From the NCBI GenBank assembly GCA_014385025.1, contig JACRTB010000019.1:1-53521 (forward strand): a DNA stretch of 53,521 bases, in the 5' to 3' direction. Shown here one piece after another: positions 25,933 through 35,604 of this stretch. Every line of letters begins with the position of its first letter. Within the stretch, counting starts at the first letter, position 1. The translations under genes were made by a program, and so were the position numbers. Source of the stretch: Yanshouia hominis (GTDB lineage: Bacteria > Bacillota > Clostridia > Oscillospirales > Ruminococcaceae). Under the pieces are notes generated by a model that was not told the DNA's origin, made no database searches, and was given only the letters and a program-made list of their open reading frames with translations.

Positions 25933-27180
25933 TCATCCGTCCGCCTGCGCCTTATCCGGCGCCGGCTCGAGCACCTGCAGTTTGTAATGGATTTGAAGGG
26001 AAGTGCGGTAGCGGCGGCAGAAAAGGCCGACGGTGCGGCGCATCACCCGCTCGCCCGCCTCATAGCCGCGGGTCGGCAGCAGCAGGACATACTGTGCGCC
26101 GTTGTAGCGGGAAACAACGTCCCCCCGGCGCAGGCTTCCCTGAAGCACCGAGAGCAGCTGATCCATCGCCCGGTTAAGCACCTCCAGCTCGGGAACGTTC
26201 CCCGAGGGGTCGGTGACGGTGAGCAGTCCCAGCATCATGGTGCGCCCTGAACGGGTGCTGCGGCGCAGCTCCAGACGGTAGGCTTCCTTGAAAAAACCGT
26301 AGTCGCAGACAAACGCCCCGTCACCGGCTTCGTTGCCGCCCAGCTCATCCCGGATTTTCCAGAGATCGGTTTCCAGTTCCCGATTGAGTCCAACCTTCAT
26401 CAGCTCATCCGAAAGCGCGCGCAGCGCCTCGGAGGGGCGGGCCCGCAGATAGCGATAGATCAGATCGGTCGCCTTTTCGTAATGCCGGCGCGCCTCGTCA
26501 TAAGCGCCCTGGGAGAGCAGCGCCCGAATGCAGTGGCAGTGGATTCTCTCGTCGCAGGGATCGATGGCCAGCACGCGCCCGCAGAGCTCCGTCGCCTCTC
26601 CGAACCTGCCCTGAGCGGTCAGCAGTCCGGCCAGACGGTCCGCGAGATCGAGATAAAGCCCGTGGTAATGGGCGGAAAGAACGCTGATCCACGGCACCTT
26701 ATCCAGCTTGGCAAAAAACCTTCCCCGGTACAGCCCGATCGCCTCGCGGCAGAGCGCCTCGCATTCGCCGTCGGAAAGCCCCTCCGCCCGAAGCTGCCCG
26801 CAGATGGCTTCAAACCGGTCGGCGTCGGATTCGCAGGCGGCCTTGTTGTTCCAGCGGTAGGCGCCCCGCTGGGAGAGGATCAGCGGCAGGCCCACCTTTT
26901 GCTCGAGCGGCTCGATAAATCCCCGAATCCGGTAAAGCAGGGTTTTCAAGGCGTTCGCGGTATCCCGTCCGCCCGCGCTCTCGCCCCACAGCATGGTGAC
27001 AAATTCCCTCTGGGGGATTGCACGTTCCCGGTGGGCCACCAGATACGCCAGCATATTCCACATCTTGCGGGACCGGTTCAGGCTGTCGTCAATCCGAATC
27101 TTGCCGGCGCAGAGTGAAAATTCGCCGAAAAAAGTAATATGGATCGGCTCGCGCGGTGTCGGTTCGGTAAACGTTTCCAT
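25933..27180 (-). CDS. SARP-like regulator (winged helix + BTAD) with decayed GGDEF-like C-terminus
   Basis: 415 residues. Residues 12-110 resemble the OmpR/SARP winged helix (ITFFGEFSLCAGKIRIDDSL; AYLVAHRERAIPQREFVTML). Residues about 115-260 form an alpha-helical bacterial transcriptional activator domain with TPR-like repeats (YRGRFFAKLD, GRFGEATELCGRVLAIDPCD, GAYDEARRHYEKA). Residues about 290-410 have a GGDEF-like pattern in which the active site is RYNGAQY, so no cyclase activity is expected; it could be a ligand-binding or dimer module. Preceded by an AT-rich promoter region. Target genes unknown. Confidence 0.85.
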   Translation of the reverse strand: METFTEPTPREPIHITFFGEFSLCAGKIRIDDSLNRSRKMWNMLAYLVAHRERAIPQREFVTMLWGESAGGRDTANALKTLLYRIRGFIEPLEQKVGLPLILSQRGAYRWNNKAACESDADRFEAICGQLRAEGLSDGECEALCREAIGLYRGRFFAKLDKVPWISVLSAHYHGLYLDLADRLAGLLTAQGRFGEATELCGRVLAIDPCDERIHCHCIRALLSQGAYDEARRHYEKATDLIYRYLRARPSEALRALSDELMKVGLNRELETDLWKIRDELGGNEAGDGAFVCDYGFFKEAYRLELRRSTRSGRTMMLGLLTVTDPSGNVPELEVLNRAMDQLLSVLQGSLRRGDVVSRYNGAQYVLLLPTRGYEAGERVMRRTVGLFCRRYRTSLQIHYKLQVLEPAPDKAQADG

Positions 27181-27394
27181 ACATTTTCCTCCTCTGAGAC
27201 TGTGGATCGAAACACCAGCTTGTCAATATATTTCTTATTATAATCGTTGGGTGTTAAAAAAGCGAGTTAAATTCGCATTATTTTGAAAATTTTTACATTT
27301 TCTGTGCCCAATACAAAAACAGGGCGCCTCACCTTCCGCCCAGCCGCCCCATAAGATAAAAGCAGTCCGTCAAAAGAAAGGGGTTGCTGATTGG
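27181..27394. promoter_or_regulatory. Divergent promoter region of the SARP-like gene and ytaF
   Basis: AT-rich stretch with TATAAT on the minus strand near 27238-27243 but no convincing -35 on either strand. Ribosome site AAAGGGG for ytaF lies near 27376. Confidence 0.4.
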
Positions 27395-28021
27395 ATGGGC
27401 GATTTTTTTGCGTCCTTTCTTCTCGTCGTCGCCTTGGCGCTCGACGCCTTCGTTGCGGCGCTCGGATACGGGGCCGCCTCCATTCGGATTCCCACCGGCT
27501 CGCTGCTGGTAATCGCGCTGATCTGCTCGGGCGCTCTGTCCGCCGCACTGCTGGCGGGAGGACTGCTGGCTCCTCTGCTCCCACCTGCCGCCGCCCGTCT
27601 CTTCGGCTGTGGCATTCTTGCTCTTCTTGGAGCCGCCAAGCTGGTTGAGGAGCCTCTCAAGCGGCGGCGCGCGCCGCCGCCCTGTCCGCCGGCGGGCCGC
27701 GCATTTTCCCCGGGCGCCCTGCTTTCCATCTACTGCCGTCCCAACTGCGCGGACCGCGACTGCTCGCGCACACTCTCCCCCGGAGAAGCCTGCGCTCTGG
27801 CGCTGGCTCTTTCGCTCGACGGGGCGGCAGCCGGCATCGGGGCGGGCGCGGTCTGCCTCGGTCCGCTCTCGGTGCTGCTGATCTCGATCGCGGTCCATCT
27901 CGCGGGGGTGCGGCTTGGGGAGGCGATCGGCAGACGTCTTGCCCGCACCGTTCCTGTCCCGCTCGCACCGCTCTGCGGCGCGATGCTGATCCTGCTTGCC
28001 CTGCTCCAGTTCTATGGATAA
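27395..28021 (+). CDS. ytaF: YtaF-like sporulation membrane protein (MntP-related)
   Basis: 208 residues with six predicted membrane segments in two halves (LLVVALALDAFVAALGYGAA; ALALALSLDGAAAGIGAGAV), each bearing the LD-rich motif seen in the MntP/YtaF group. The hydrophilic middle ends in CADRDCSRTLSPGEA, typical of YtaF. B. subtilis YtaF is a sporulation membrane protein of unclear transport role; its relation to the MntP Mn2+ exporter suggests cation export. Start ATG 27395. Stand-alone gene. Confidence 0.8.
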   Translation: MGDFFASFLLVVALALDAFVAALGYGAASIRIPTGSLLVIALICSGALSAALLAGGLLAPLLPPAAARLFGCGILALLGAAKLVEEPLKRRRAPPPCPPAGRAFSPGALLSIYCRPNCADRDCSRTLSPGEACALALALSLDGAAAGIGAGAVCLGPLSVLLISIAVHLAGVRLGEAIGRRLARTVPVPLAPLCGAMLILLALLQFYG

Positions 28022-28026
28022 AACGT

Positions 28027-28273
28027 GCGGCTGTTTCCTCCCGCCTGATCCGGTTCCGCGGGGAACAGCGCGGCTGTTTCCGCCTGCCTAATCCGGTTTT
28101 GTGGAGAACAGCGCAGCTGCTTCCTCCCGCCTGATCCGGTTCTGCGGGGAACAGCACGACTGCTTCCGCCTGCCCGTTCCGGTTCCGCAGGGAACAGCGC
28201 GGCTGTTTCCTCCCGCCTGATCCGGTTCCGCGGGGAACAGCGCGGCTGCTTTCTCCCGCCTGATCCGGTTCCT
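28027..28273. repeat. 43-bp tandem repeat array, about 5.7 copies
   Basis: Units start at 28027, 28070, 28113, 28156, 28199 and 28242 (last one partial). Each reads GCGGCTGTTTCCTCCCGCCT with variants, then GATCCGGTTCCGCGGGGAAC and AGC. Units 1 and 5 are identical. Each unit contains a small GTTCC/GGAAC hairpin. The length is not a multiple of three and the array lies between the convergent ends of ytaF and guaB, so it is non-coding. Confidence 0.9.
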
Positions 28274-28275
28274 TG

Positions 28276-28313
28276 AAAAAACAGGCGCGCCGCTGCGACG
28301 GCGCGCCTGTTTT
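28276..28313. terminator. Bidirectional terminator between ytaF and guaB
   Basis: A perfect 12-bp stem (28281-28292 with 28299-28310), 6-nt loop, A-run on one side and TTTT on the other. It is best placed for guaB on the minus strand. Confidence 0.8.
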
Positions 28314-28334
28314 CCATAGCCAATGATTTCCTGT

Positions 28335-29837
<1,503 letters not shown>

Positions 29838-29869
29838 TTATCATATCGCAAAATATTTTTCCCATTTTA

Positions 29870-30625
29870 TCACCCATGGTCCTCTGTTGCAAGGGCTTTG
29901 AGAGAAAATTCGGCGGAAAAACAGGCGGAATTTCCGACGCTGCCGCTGACGCGGAAACAGTTGTCCTCCCGGCCGCGCCGAAGGCTGATCGTCTCGCCCA
30001 GACGGGCCTGATATTGGTAGCGCAGCAGCATGGTGTCCACCCCCGCGGAACAGAGCACCTCTTCCGGGAAGCAGTCGAGTGCGGCGTCCGCATAGACGGT
30101 GTTGTTCATATGCCGGTTCACGTCCAGATCCGAAAGGCGGACCTCGCGCCCGCCGCACGGCTCCTGCGCCTCGGAAATCCTGATCCGGGAAGGGTCGACG
30201 AAGGGCGTCCACTCCCCGCCGAGGGCCGGAAGCTCATGGCGGAAGCTCGACGAACGCAAGGGCCGTCCGGTTTCGAAGTCCAGCAACGCCCACGCCGTCT
30301 GGTTTTCAGCCAGCAGATTCCCTTCCCCGTCGAGCAGCACCGTCTCCCGGAACATCCGCGCCCCGCGCGCCGGAACCGGGGCCGTTGCGACGGTCAGTAG
30401 CTCCCCCTCGCGCGGGGTGCGCAGAATCCGCAGCCCCTGGCCGATGAGGACGAAAAACATCCCCTCCTCCTTCAGCTTCTGAAAGCCGAAGCCGAGCGAT
30501 TCCAGATGGCCGCCCGCCGCCTCCTGCACATAGCGCAGCGCACAGGCCGCCCGCAGGCGTCCCTGCCCGTCGCAGTCAAATCCCCGGACCCGCAGCCGCA
30601 GGGAAAAGGGATAGCGCTTTGTCAA
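29870..30625 (-). CDS. Acyl-ACP thioesterase (FatA/FatB type)
   Basis: 251 residues of two hotdog domains. Conserved parts are the opening DCDGQGRLRAACALRYVQEA and, in the second half, LSDLDVNRHMNNTVYADAAL, which carries the DxNxHxNN catalytic region of plant and bacterial FatA/FatB enzymes. It releases free fatty acids from acyl carrier protein. Start is TTG 30625 behind GAGGTGG. No fatty-acid synthesis genes adjoin it. Confidence 0.88.
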   Translation of the reverse strand: MTKRYPFSLRLRVRGFDCDGQGRLRAACALRYVQEAAGGHLESLGFGFQKLKEEGMFFVLIGQGLRILRTPREGELLTVATAPVPARGARMFRETVLLDGEGNLLAENQTAWALLDFETGRPLRSSSFRHELPALGGEWTPFVDPSRIRISEAQEPCGGREVRLSDLDVNRHMNNTVYADAALDCFPEEVLCSAGVDTMLLRYQYQARLGETISLRRGREDNCFRVSGSVGNSACFSAEFSLKALATEDHG

Positions 30626-30676
30626 AACATTCCACCTCGTAATCCGTTCCGCGCCCGTCAGGAGACGCGGCCTCTG

Positions 30677-30851
30677 TTTGCCACATGGCTCTGCCGTTAT
30701 CTTGCTTTATCGATTTGCCGCTGCCGCGCAAGCCGTTTTGCGCCTGTCGGCGGGCGAGGCTTTTATTTGCCGCACGGCTCTGCCGTTATCTTGCTTCACC
30801 GATTTGCCGCTGCCGCGCAAGCCGTTTTGCGCCTGTCAGGGGGCGCAGAGC
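30677..30851. repeat. 89-bp tandem duplication of a gene's 3' end
   Basis: 30677-30759 repeats 30766-30851 with few changes, for example CCGCTGCCGCGCAAGCCG in both. The second copy contains the last codons and stop of the SerRS-like gene (stop at 30786), so its 3' end has been copied into the downstream gap. Confidence 0.8.
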
Positions 30852-32051
30852 CTCGGGGACGGCGGCCGAGCCGCCGCCGTCCTGTCCGTTCTCCAGAAGG
30901 GCGCGAAGCAGCACCGAAAGGTCGGCCGTCCCGCAGGCGGTCTCCGCCGGACGGAGGCGCCGCTCTCCCTCCTGCCGGCAGCGGCAGGCAATGCGGCGGG
31001 AGAGGAAATCTCCGCAGGCGCTTATGACCGCGGCCGTCTCATAGCGTCCGGACGACGGCATCCACACTCCGGCGGACCATCCGGCGGCGGCCTCAAAAGG
31101 AAGCTGCGCCGGTTCCAGCGGAGAAAGTTCAAAAGGAAGCCCCAACCCGCGCAGGGCTTTGCCGGTCAGGGACAGAAGACGTTCCATCGCCATGCCGTCC
31201 TGACCCGGTGCGGCCAGCAGGAGCATGGCGGAGATATCCCCGCCTTCCCGGCCGGAAAAGACAGCGCAGCCGCCGGGCAGAGCGCATCCGGCGGGATAGA
31301 CCCTGCCGCGGTGCGGCCGCATCAGCGCGCCCACCGCGGGGGTCACCCCCTGCATTTCGTCCGCCGGTCCGTCGGGAAGTCTGTATTCGGTCAGCCCGCC
31401 CGCCGCGAGGGCGTCGAGCCAATAGGACTCCAGCGCGCGGGCAAGCCGCGCGCCCATTCCGAGCAGAGGGGGCAGGCCATCCGAGGGGGCGGGAACGCTC
31501 CTGTCTTCCCTGCAAGCCCCCGCCCCGGTCCTTGGGGACGGACCGTCCGGAAACACGGGAATACCCGGCCCCTTCGTGCGGGCCTTCGTTTCATTTCCTG
31601 GAAACAGACCGGGCGGGGGGACAAAAATCCCCAGTCCTTCCCCGAGGACCCGCGCGCTTTTGAGCGGATAGGGAAACACCGCGGGCACACCCCAGCGGCG
31701 GACCGGCTCCGCGGCCCGCCCGCGGGGGAGATTGGGGAAGAGCAGAAGGAGGGCGCGGCGGCGCTCCTCCCGCTCTTCCAGCTCCGCTTCAAGGACGGCG
31801 GTTTTGCGCGCCAGCAGGCGCAGCTCGATCTGCAGGGGGACGCTGCTTTTCCCGGCCCGTTCCAGCTCCGGGAAGCGCAGCCGCAGCAGGTTCTGCTGCT
31901 CTCGCAGCTCCCGCGCGGCGGAAAGAAGCTCCCCGCGCCTTGCGTCGAGGGCGGCAAGCTCGTCGACCTCGGCGCCGAGGTCGACGCCGCGCAGGAGGCA
32001 GGCGACCTTGACCCGCTCGGGGTCCCGCCGGATGATTCGGCTTTCCAGCAT
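30786..32051 (-). CDS. Degenerate seryl-tRNA synthetase-like protein
   Basis: 421 residues, SerRS length. Residues 1-110 keep the SerRS tRNA-binding coiled coil (LESRIIRRDPERVKV...DELAALDARRGELLSAARE...LLLLFPNLPRG). The C-terminus keeps the order of motif 3 surroundings (GVWMPSSGRYETAAVISACG, ALLENGQDGGGSAAVPEALR), but the ATP-binding NGSGLAVGRT-type segment is replaced by ACGTADLSVLLRA, and the motif 2 FRxEAG/GRDTxGL region is missing. It is therefore unlikely to charge tRNA. It starts 2 bp after the parB stop, where many Clostridia carry serS. A true serS should exist elsewhere. Role unknown. Confidence 0.75.
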   Translation of the reverse strand: MLESRIIRRDPERVKVACLLRGVDLGAEVDELAALDARRGELLSAARELREQQNLLRLRFPELERAGKSSVPLQIELRLLARKTAVLEAELEEREERRRALLLLFPNLPRGRAAEPVRRWGVPAVFPYPLKSARVLGEGLGIFVPPPGLFPGNETKARTKGPGIPVFPDGPSPRTGAGACREDRSVPAPSDGLPPLLGMGARLARALESYWLDALAAGGLTEYRLPDGPADEMQGVTPAVGALMRPHRGRVYPAGCALPGGCAVFSGREGGDISAMLLLAAPGQDGMAMERLLSLTGKALRGLGLPFELSPLEPAQLPFEAAAGWSAGVWMPSSGRYETAAVISACGDFLSRRIACRCRQEGERRLRPAETACGTADLSVLLRALLENGQDGGGSAAVPEALRPLTGAKRLARQRQIGEAR

Positions 32052-32053
32052 GG

Positions 32054-32914
32054 TCAGCTCCTGTTCCCTTCTCCGCGTTCGAGCCGGGCGGCAAAGTCGC
32101 GCAGCTCTTCCTCCGAGTAGAACTCGACGGTCAGCTCCCCCTTGTCCTTCCCCTTTCTGGTCACCCGCACCCGGCGGGAAAGAACCTCGCCGAGGGCCAG
32201 CTCCATCTCGCGGTAAAGAGTGGGAGCGGCGCTCCCGCGCTTGGGCGCCGGCTTTTTCATCAGCTGGCGCACCGCTTCTTCCGCCTGCCGGACCGAAAGC
32301 CCCTGGGTGATGATCCGCTTGGCCAGCTCGGAGGCGGCAGCCTGTTCGAGAGGCAGCAATGCCCGGGCGTGTCCGGCCGAGAGATCTCCCCGGCGGAGCA
32401 TCTCCACCACTCCGTCGGGCAGCGTGAGCAGGCGCAGCGCGTTGGCCACCGCCGGGCGGGAACGCCCTACCCGCTGGGCCACCCGCTCCTGCGTCATCGA
32501 AAAGCGTTCCATGAGGGTGCGGTAGCCCATCGCCTCCTCGATCGGGTTAAGGTCGGCGCGCACAAGGTTTTCCACGAGTGCGATTTCGAAGGCCTGCTCG
32601 TCGGTCAGCTCCCGGATGACGACCGGCAGTTCGGTCAGTCCCGCGATCCGGGCGGCGCGCCAGCGCCGCTCGCCCGCGACGATCTGGTAGCGCCCGTTGG
32701 GACGCGGCCGGACCACCAGGGGCTGAAGCACTCCATGCTCCCGGATCGAGGCGGCCAGCGAGTCGAGCGCCTCGGGGGAAAATTCCCGTCTCGGCTGCTC
32801 GCTGTTCGGCTCGATCTCTCCGATCTGCAGGGTTGAAACCGCAACATCGGCGGTGTCGTTATCGGCAAAAAGCGCTTCGAGCCCCTTGCCGAGGCCGCGC
32901 TTGGGTTTTGGCAT
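32054..32914 (-). CDS. parB: Chromosome partitioning protein ParB/Spo0J
   Basis: 286 residues. [11 protein letters not shown] at the N-terminus, CTP-binding motifs [13 protein letters not shown] and [14 protein letters not shown] (residues about 80-125), the helix-turn-helix [23 protein letters not shown] and a C-terminal dimer domain. It loads at parS, spreads as a CTP clamp and recruits SMC. It starts 22 bp after parA behind GGAGG. No parS palindrome was recognised in the window. Its presence suggests proximity to the replication origin. Confidence 0.95.
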   Translation of the reverse strand: MPKPKRGLGKGLEALFADNDTADVAVSTLQIGEIEPNSEQPRREFSPEALDSLAASIREHGVLQPLVVRPRPNGRYQIVAGERRWRAARIAGLTELPVVIRELTDEQAFEIALVENLVRADLNPIEEAMGYRTLMERFSMTQERVAQRVGRSRPAVANALRLLTLPDGVVEMLRRGDLSAGHARALLPLEQAAASELAKRIITQGLSVRQAEEAVRQLMKKPAPKRGSAAPTLYREMELALGEVLSRRVRVTRKGKDKGELTVEFYSEEELRDFAARLERGEGNRS

Positions 32915-32936
32915 ACCGGTTCCTCCTTCTTGGACG

Positions 32937-33701
32937 TTATCGGCGGTTTTTCATCAGTTCGTCGGCCAGCTCAAGGTAGCAGGCCGCTCCGCGCGAGGCG
33001 CGGTCGTAGTAGAGCACCGGCATCCCGAAGCCCGGCGCCTCGGAAAGCCGCACATTGCGCGGGATGACGGTGGCAAAGACCTTTTTCGGAAAGAACTTCT
33101 TCACCTCGTCAACCACCTGATTGGTGAGGTTCAAACGTCCGTCGAACATCGTCAGCAGCACCCCTTCGACATCAATGCGGGGATTATAAAGGCGTTTGAC
33201 CTGACGGACCGTCGCCATGAGCTGGGAAAGCCCCTCGAGCGCGTAATACTCGCACTGGATCGGGATCAGCAGGCTGTCCGACACGGCGAGTGCGTTGAGG
33301 GTGATCAGCCCGAGCGAGGGCGGGCAGTCGATCAGGATGTAATCATACTGCTCCTTGACCGGAAGCAGCCCCGCCCGCAGGCGGAACACCCGCTCCGGCA
33401 GGTCGACCAGCTCGATTTCCGCGGCGGCCAGATCGATTCCCGCGGGCAGAAGATCGACGTTTCGGAACCGGGTGGAAATCTTCGCCGCATCGGCGCGTTC
33501 TCCCGCGACAAGCATATGGTATGTGGAGTGCTCAAGCCCCTTCTTGTTGACACCCAGCCCGCTGGTCGAATTTCCCTGCGGATCGGTATCGACGAGCAGC
33601 ACCCGCCGTCCTCTGTCGCCGAGCGAGGCGGCGAGGTTGACGGCGGTGGTGGTCTTTCCCACTCCGCCCTTTTGATTGGTGATTGCGATCACACGGCCCA
33701 A
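32937..33701 (-). CDS. parA: Chromosome partitioning ATPase ParA/Soj
   Basis: 254 residues. Deviant Walker A NQKGGVGKTTT, LLVDTDPQGNSTSGLG and IDCPPSLGLITLNAL are intact. The likely start is TTG 33701 behind GGGAGG; the open frame runs 70 codons further, but that part lacks similarity to ParA and overlaps the promoter. ATP-dependent DNA-binding partner of ParB in origin segregation and, in spore formers, in controlling replication initiation. Confidence 0.94.
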   Translation of the reverse strand: MGRVIAITNQKGGVGKTTTAVNLAASLGDRGRRVLLVDTDPQGNSTSGLGVNKKGLEHSTYHMLVAGERADAAKISTRFRNVDLLPAGIDLAAAEIELVDLPERVFRLRAGLLPVKEQYDYILIDCPPSLGLITLNALAVSDSLLIPIQCEYYALEGLSQLMATVRQVKRLYNPRIDVEGVLLTMFDGRLNLTNQVVDEVKKFFPKKVFATVIPRNVRLSEAPGFGMPVLYYDRASRGAACYLELADELMKNRR

Positions 33702-33864
33702 ATCGGTCCCTCCCGGAGATTTTCTGCCGGCCGGCCTCTGTTTCCCAACCGGGGACAGCCGGACGATTTTCGGATACGATGCCGCGGCCGCGAAGCGGAG
33801 GGCGGCGGCACCGGCCATCAAAAGCCGTTCCCGCCCAAAGGGGGCGGCGGCGCAATGGCGCGTC

Positions 33865-33887
33865 ATGTCCGCTTTTCGGACATTATA
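33865..33887 (-). promoter_or_regulatory. parA promoter with overlapping dyad
   Basis: Minus-strand extended -10 TGGTATAAT (TATAAT at 33882-33887); the -35 is poor. A perfect 7-bp dyad ATGTCCG-N5-CGGACAT (33865-33883) overlaps its downstream edge and may be an operator. The 5' untranslated region is about 170 nt. Confidence 0.55.
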
Positions 33888-33965
33888 CCACAAAAGAGCG
33901 GCGCGTGCCACCCGCGGCGGGCAAATCCCGCTGTTTTTTCAGGCCCCCTTTTCTCGTCCGAATTC

Positions 33966-33994
33966 TTGACAGACGGCGGGCGGAAGGGTATGAT
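33966..33994 (+). promoter_or_regulatory. Promoter of coaX
   Basis: Consensus TTGACA (33966-33971), 17-bp spacer, TATGAT (33989-33994), 41 bp before the start codon. Confidence 0.85.
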
Positions 33995-34034
33995 AAATGG
34001 GATTTCCAGAGCTTTTTGAAGGAGGGCGCGGCTC

Positions 34035-34799
34035 ATGATCCTGACCATCGACATCGGCAACTCCAACATTGTTTTCGGGGTGTACGGCGAAGACCGGCTT
34101 CTCTTCTCCTCGCGGGTCAAAACAGATCCGCTGCGCACCGAAACCGAATATGCGGTGCTGCTTTCCAATCTGCTCGCCTTCCATGACTGTCCGGCGAAAA
34201 GCCTTGAGGGCGCGGCCCTCTCCTCGGTCGTGCCGGGGCTGACCCCGGTGCTGCGCGCCGCCGTCGGGCTGCTGACCGATCTTCCGGTCCTCGCCGTCGG
34301 CCCGGGCGTTAAGACCGGCCTGGACATCCGCATCGACAACCCCGGCGAGCTTGCGGGCGACCTTGTCTGCACCGCCGTCGGCGCGATGGAGCATTACCCC
34401 CTTCCCGCCATTATCATCGATTTGGGAACCGCGACGAAAATTACGGTGGTGGACGAGCGCCGCCGCTATATCGGCGGGGCGATCGCCCCCGGCGTCGCCG
34501 TTTCGCTCGGAGCGCTGACCAAAAGCGCCTCGCTGCTGCCCGCCGTCTCGCTCGATTCCAAAATCAAGCCGATCTGCGGCGACACCGCCGGCGCAATGCT
34601 CTCCGGGAGCATTCTCGGCGCCGCCTCGATGCTCGACGGAATGATCGACCGCTTCTGCGAGGTGATCGGAGAGGCCAAAACGGTTGTCGCCTGCGGTGGC
34701 CTCGCGCCGATGGTGATCCCGCACTGCCGCCGCCGGATCATCCTCGACGAGGGCCTGCTGCTCTCGGGCCTGCTCGCCGTCTACCGCAAAAACCGCTGA
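34035..34799 (+). CDS. coaX: Type III pantothenate kinase
   Basis: 254 residues. ASKHA-fold motifs are clear: DIGNSNIVFGVY (phosphate 1), VGPGVKTGLDIRIDNPGELAGDLVC split around the pantothenate site, IIDLGTATKITVV (phosphate 2), and GGAIAPGV. It phosphorylates pantothenate, the first step of CoA synthesis. Start ATG 34035 follows GAAGGAGGG. The next gene encodes an ECF S component, so uptake and activation of pantothenate appear linked. Confidence 0.95.
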   Translation: MILTIDIGNSNIVFGVYGEDRLLFSSRVKTDPLRTETEYAVLLSNLLAFHDCPAKSLEGAALSSVVPGLTPVLRAAVGLLTDLPVLAVGPGVKTGLDIRIDNPGELAGDLVCTAVGAMEHYPLPAIIIDLGTATKITVVDERRRYIGGAIAPGVAVSLGALTKSASLLPAVSLDSKIKPICGDTAGAMLSGSILGAASMLDGMIDRFCEVIGEAKTVVACGGLAPMVIPHCRRRIILDEGLLLSGLLAVYRKNR

Positions 34800-34801
34800 A
34801 C

Positions 34802-34827
34802 CGGCGGGAAATTCCGCCGCTCTTTTT
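34802..34827 (+). terminator. Terminator/attenuator after coaX
   Basis: CGGCGG-N6-CCGCCG stem (34802-34819, central bases unpaired) then CTCTTTTT. Partial read-through could feed panT. Confidence 0.7.
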
Positions 34828-34915
34828 CCATGTTCCCACCGCCCCGCGCGGGCGCTGCGGATAAAATTTGCGCTGCATCCGGGCCTGCCCGGAGCGGCAG
34901 CAAGGAGTGAAAAAT

Positions 34916-35530
34916 ATGCCGCAATCCCATGAACGCCATTCCAGCACCGATTTCCTTGTCCGGGTCGCCCTGCTCGCGGCCGTCATCGCGGTGATGGCCT
35001 TTACCCCGCTCGGATACTTCCGCACCGGGTTCCTGAGCATTACCCTTCTTCCGATCCCGGTGGTCATCGGCGCCATCGTCCTCGGACCTGCCGCCGGAGC
35101 AATCCTCGGGGCGGTATTCGGGGTTACGAGCGTCATCCAGTGCTTCGGCCTCGAACCGTTCGGCACCACCCTGATGGGGATCAATCCGGTCGGCACCCTG
35201 ATCACCTGTATGATTCCGCGGATCCTGATGGGCTTTTTGGCCGGCGTCCTGTTTCTGCTTCTGCGCCGTCTCTTCGGCAGCCGCTTCGGCGTCTTTGCCG
35301 CGGCCTGCCTTGCGGGCCCCCTGCTCAACACCCTGCTTTTTATGACCTCGCTCTGTGTCTTTTTTTACCGCACCGACTTTATTCAGGGTCTTGCCGGTGG
35401 AAAAAATGTCCTCGCCTTCTGCGTCGCCTTCGTAGGAATCAACGGCGTGATCGAAACGACGGCCTGCTGCCTGCTCGGCGCGGCGATCTCGAAGGCCCTC
35501 TGCTCGATTCCCCGTTCCGCCAAGGGGTAA
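34916..35530 (+). CDS. ECF transporter S component, probable pantothenate type (PanT-like)
   Basis: 204 residues from ATG 34916 behind CAAGGAG. Five to six membrane helices, with the early VALLAAVIAVMAFTPLGYF and GAIVLGPAAGAILGAVFG typical of energy-coupling-factor S components. It would bind a vitamin and dock on a shared EcfAA'T module encoded elsewhere. Pantothenate is inferred from the neighbouring coaX; the substrate is not readable from sequence alone. Confidence 0.82.
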   Translation: MPQSHERHSSTDFLVRVALLAAVIAVMAFTPLGYFRTGFLSITLLPIPVVIGAIVLGPAAGAILGAVFGVTSVIQCFGLEPFGTTLMGINPVGTLITCMIPRILMGFLAGVLFLLLRRLFGSRFGVFAAACLAGPLLNTLLFMTSLCVFFYRTDFIQGLAGGKNVLAFCVAFVGINGVIETTACCLLGAAISKALCSIPRSAKG

Positions 35531-35596
35531 AGATTTCGGCAATCTTCTCCGCGTCTGCATCGGCTCTCCGCCCGATTCCCCGTCCCGCCAAGGTGC
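35494..35596. repeat. 35-bp duplication of the panT 3' end
   Basis: 35494-35528 (last codons and stop of panT) is repeated at 35562-35596, e.g. CGATTCCCCGTtCCGCCAAG versus CGATTCCCCGTcCCGCCAAG. Offset 68 bp, about 80% identity. Confidence 0.65.
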
Positions 35597-35604
35597 AAGG
35601 CTTT

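Noticed and set aside
25472-25936. 154-codon minus-strand frame in the gap beyond the SARP-like gene
   Set aside because: No ribosome site or family, and it runs through the 23-bp hairpin and the 24-bp repeat.
28027-28273. Possible CRISPR array
   Set aside because: The 43-bp units abut directly with no unique spacers and no cas genes nearby.
32937-34034. parS site near parAB
   Set aside because: No sequence close to the TGTTTCACGTGAAACA consensus was found here or elsewhere by eye.
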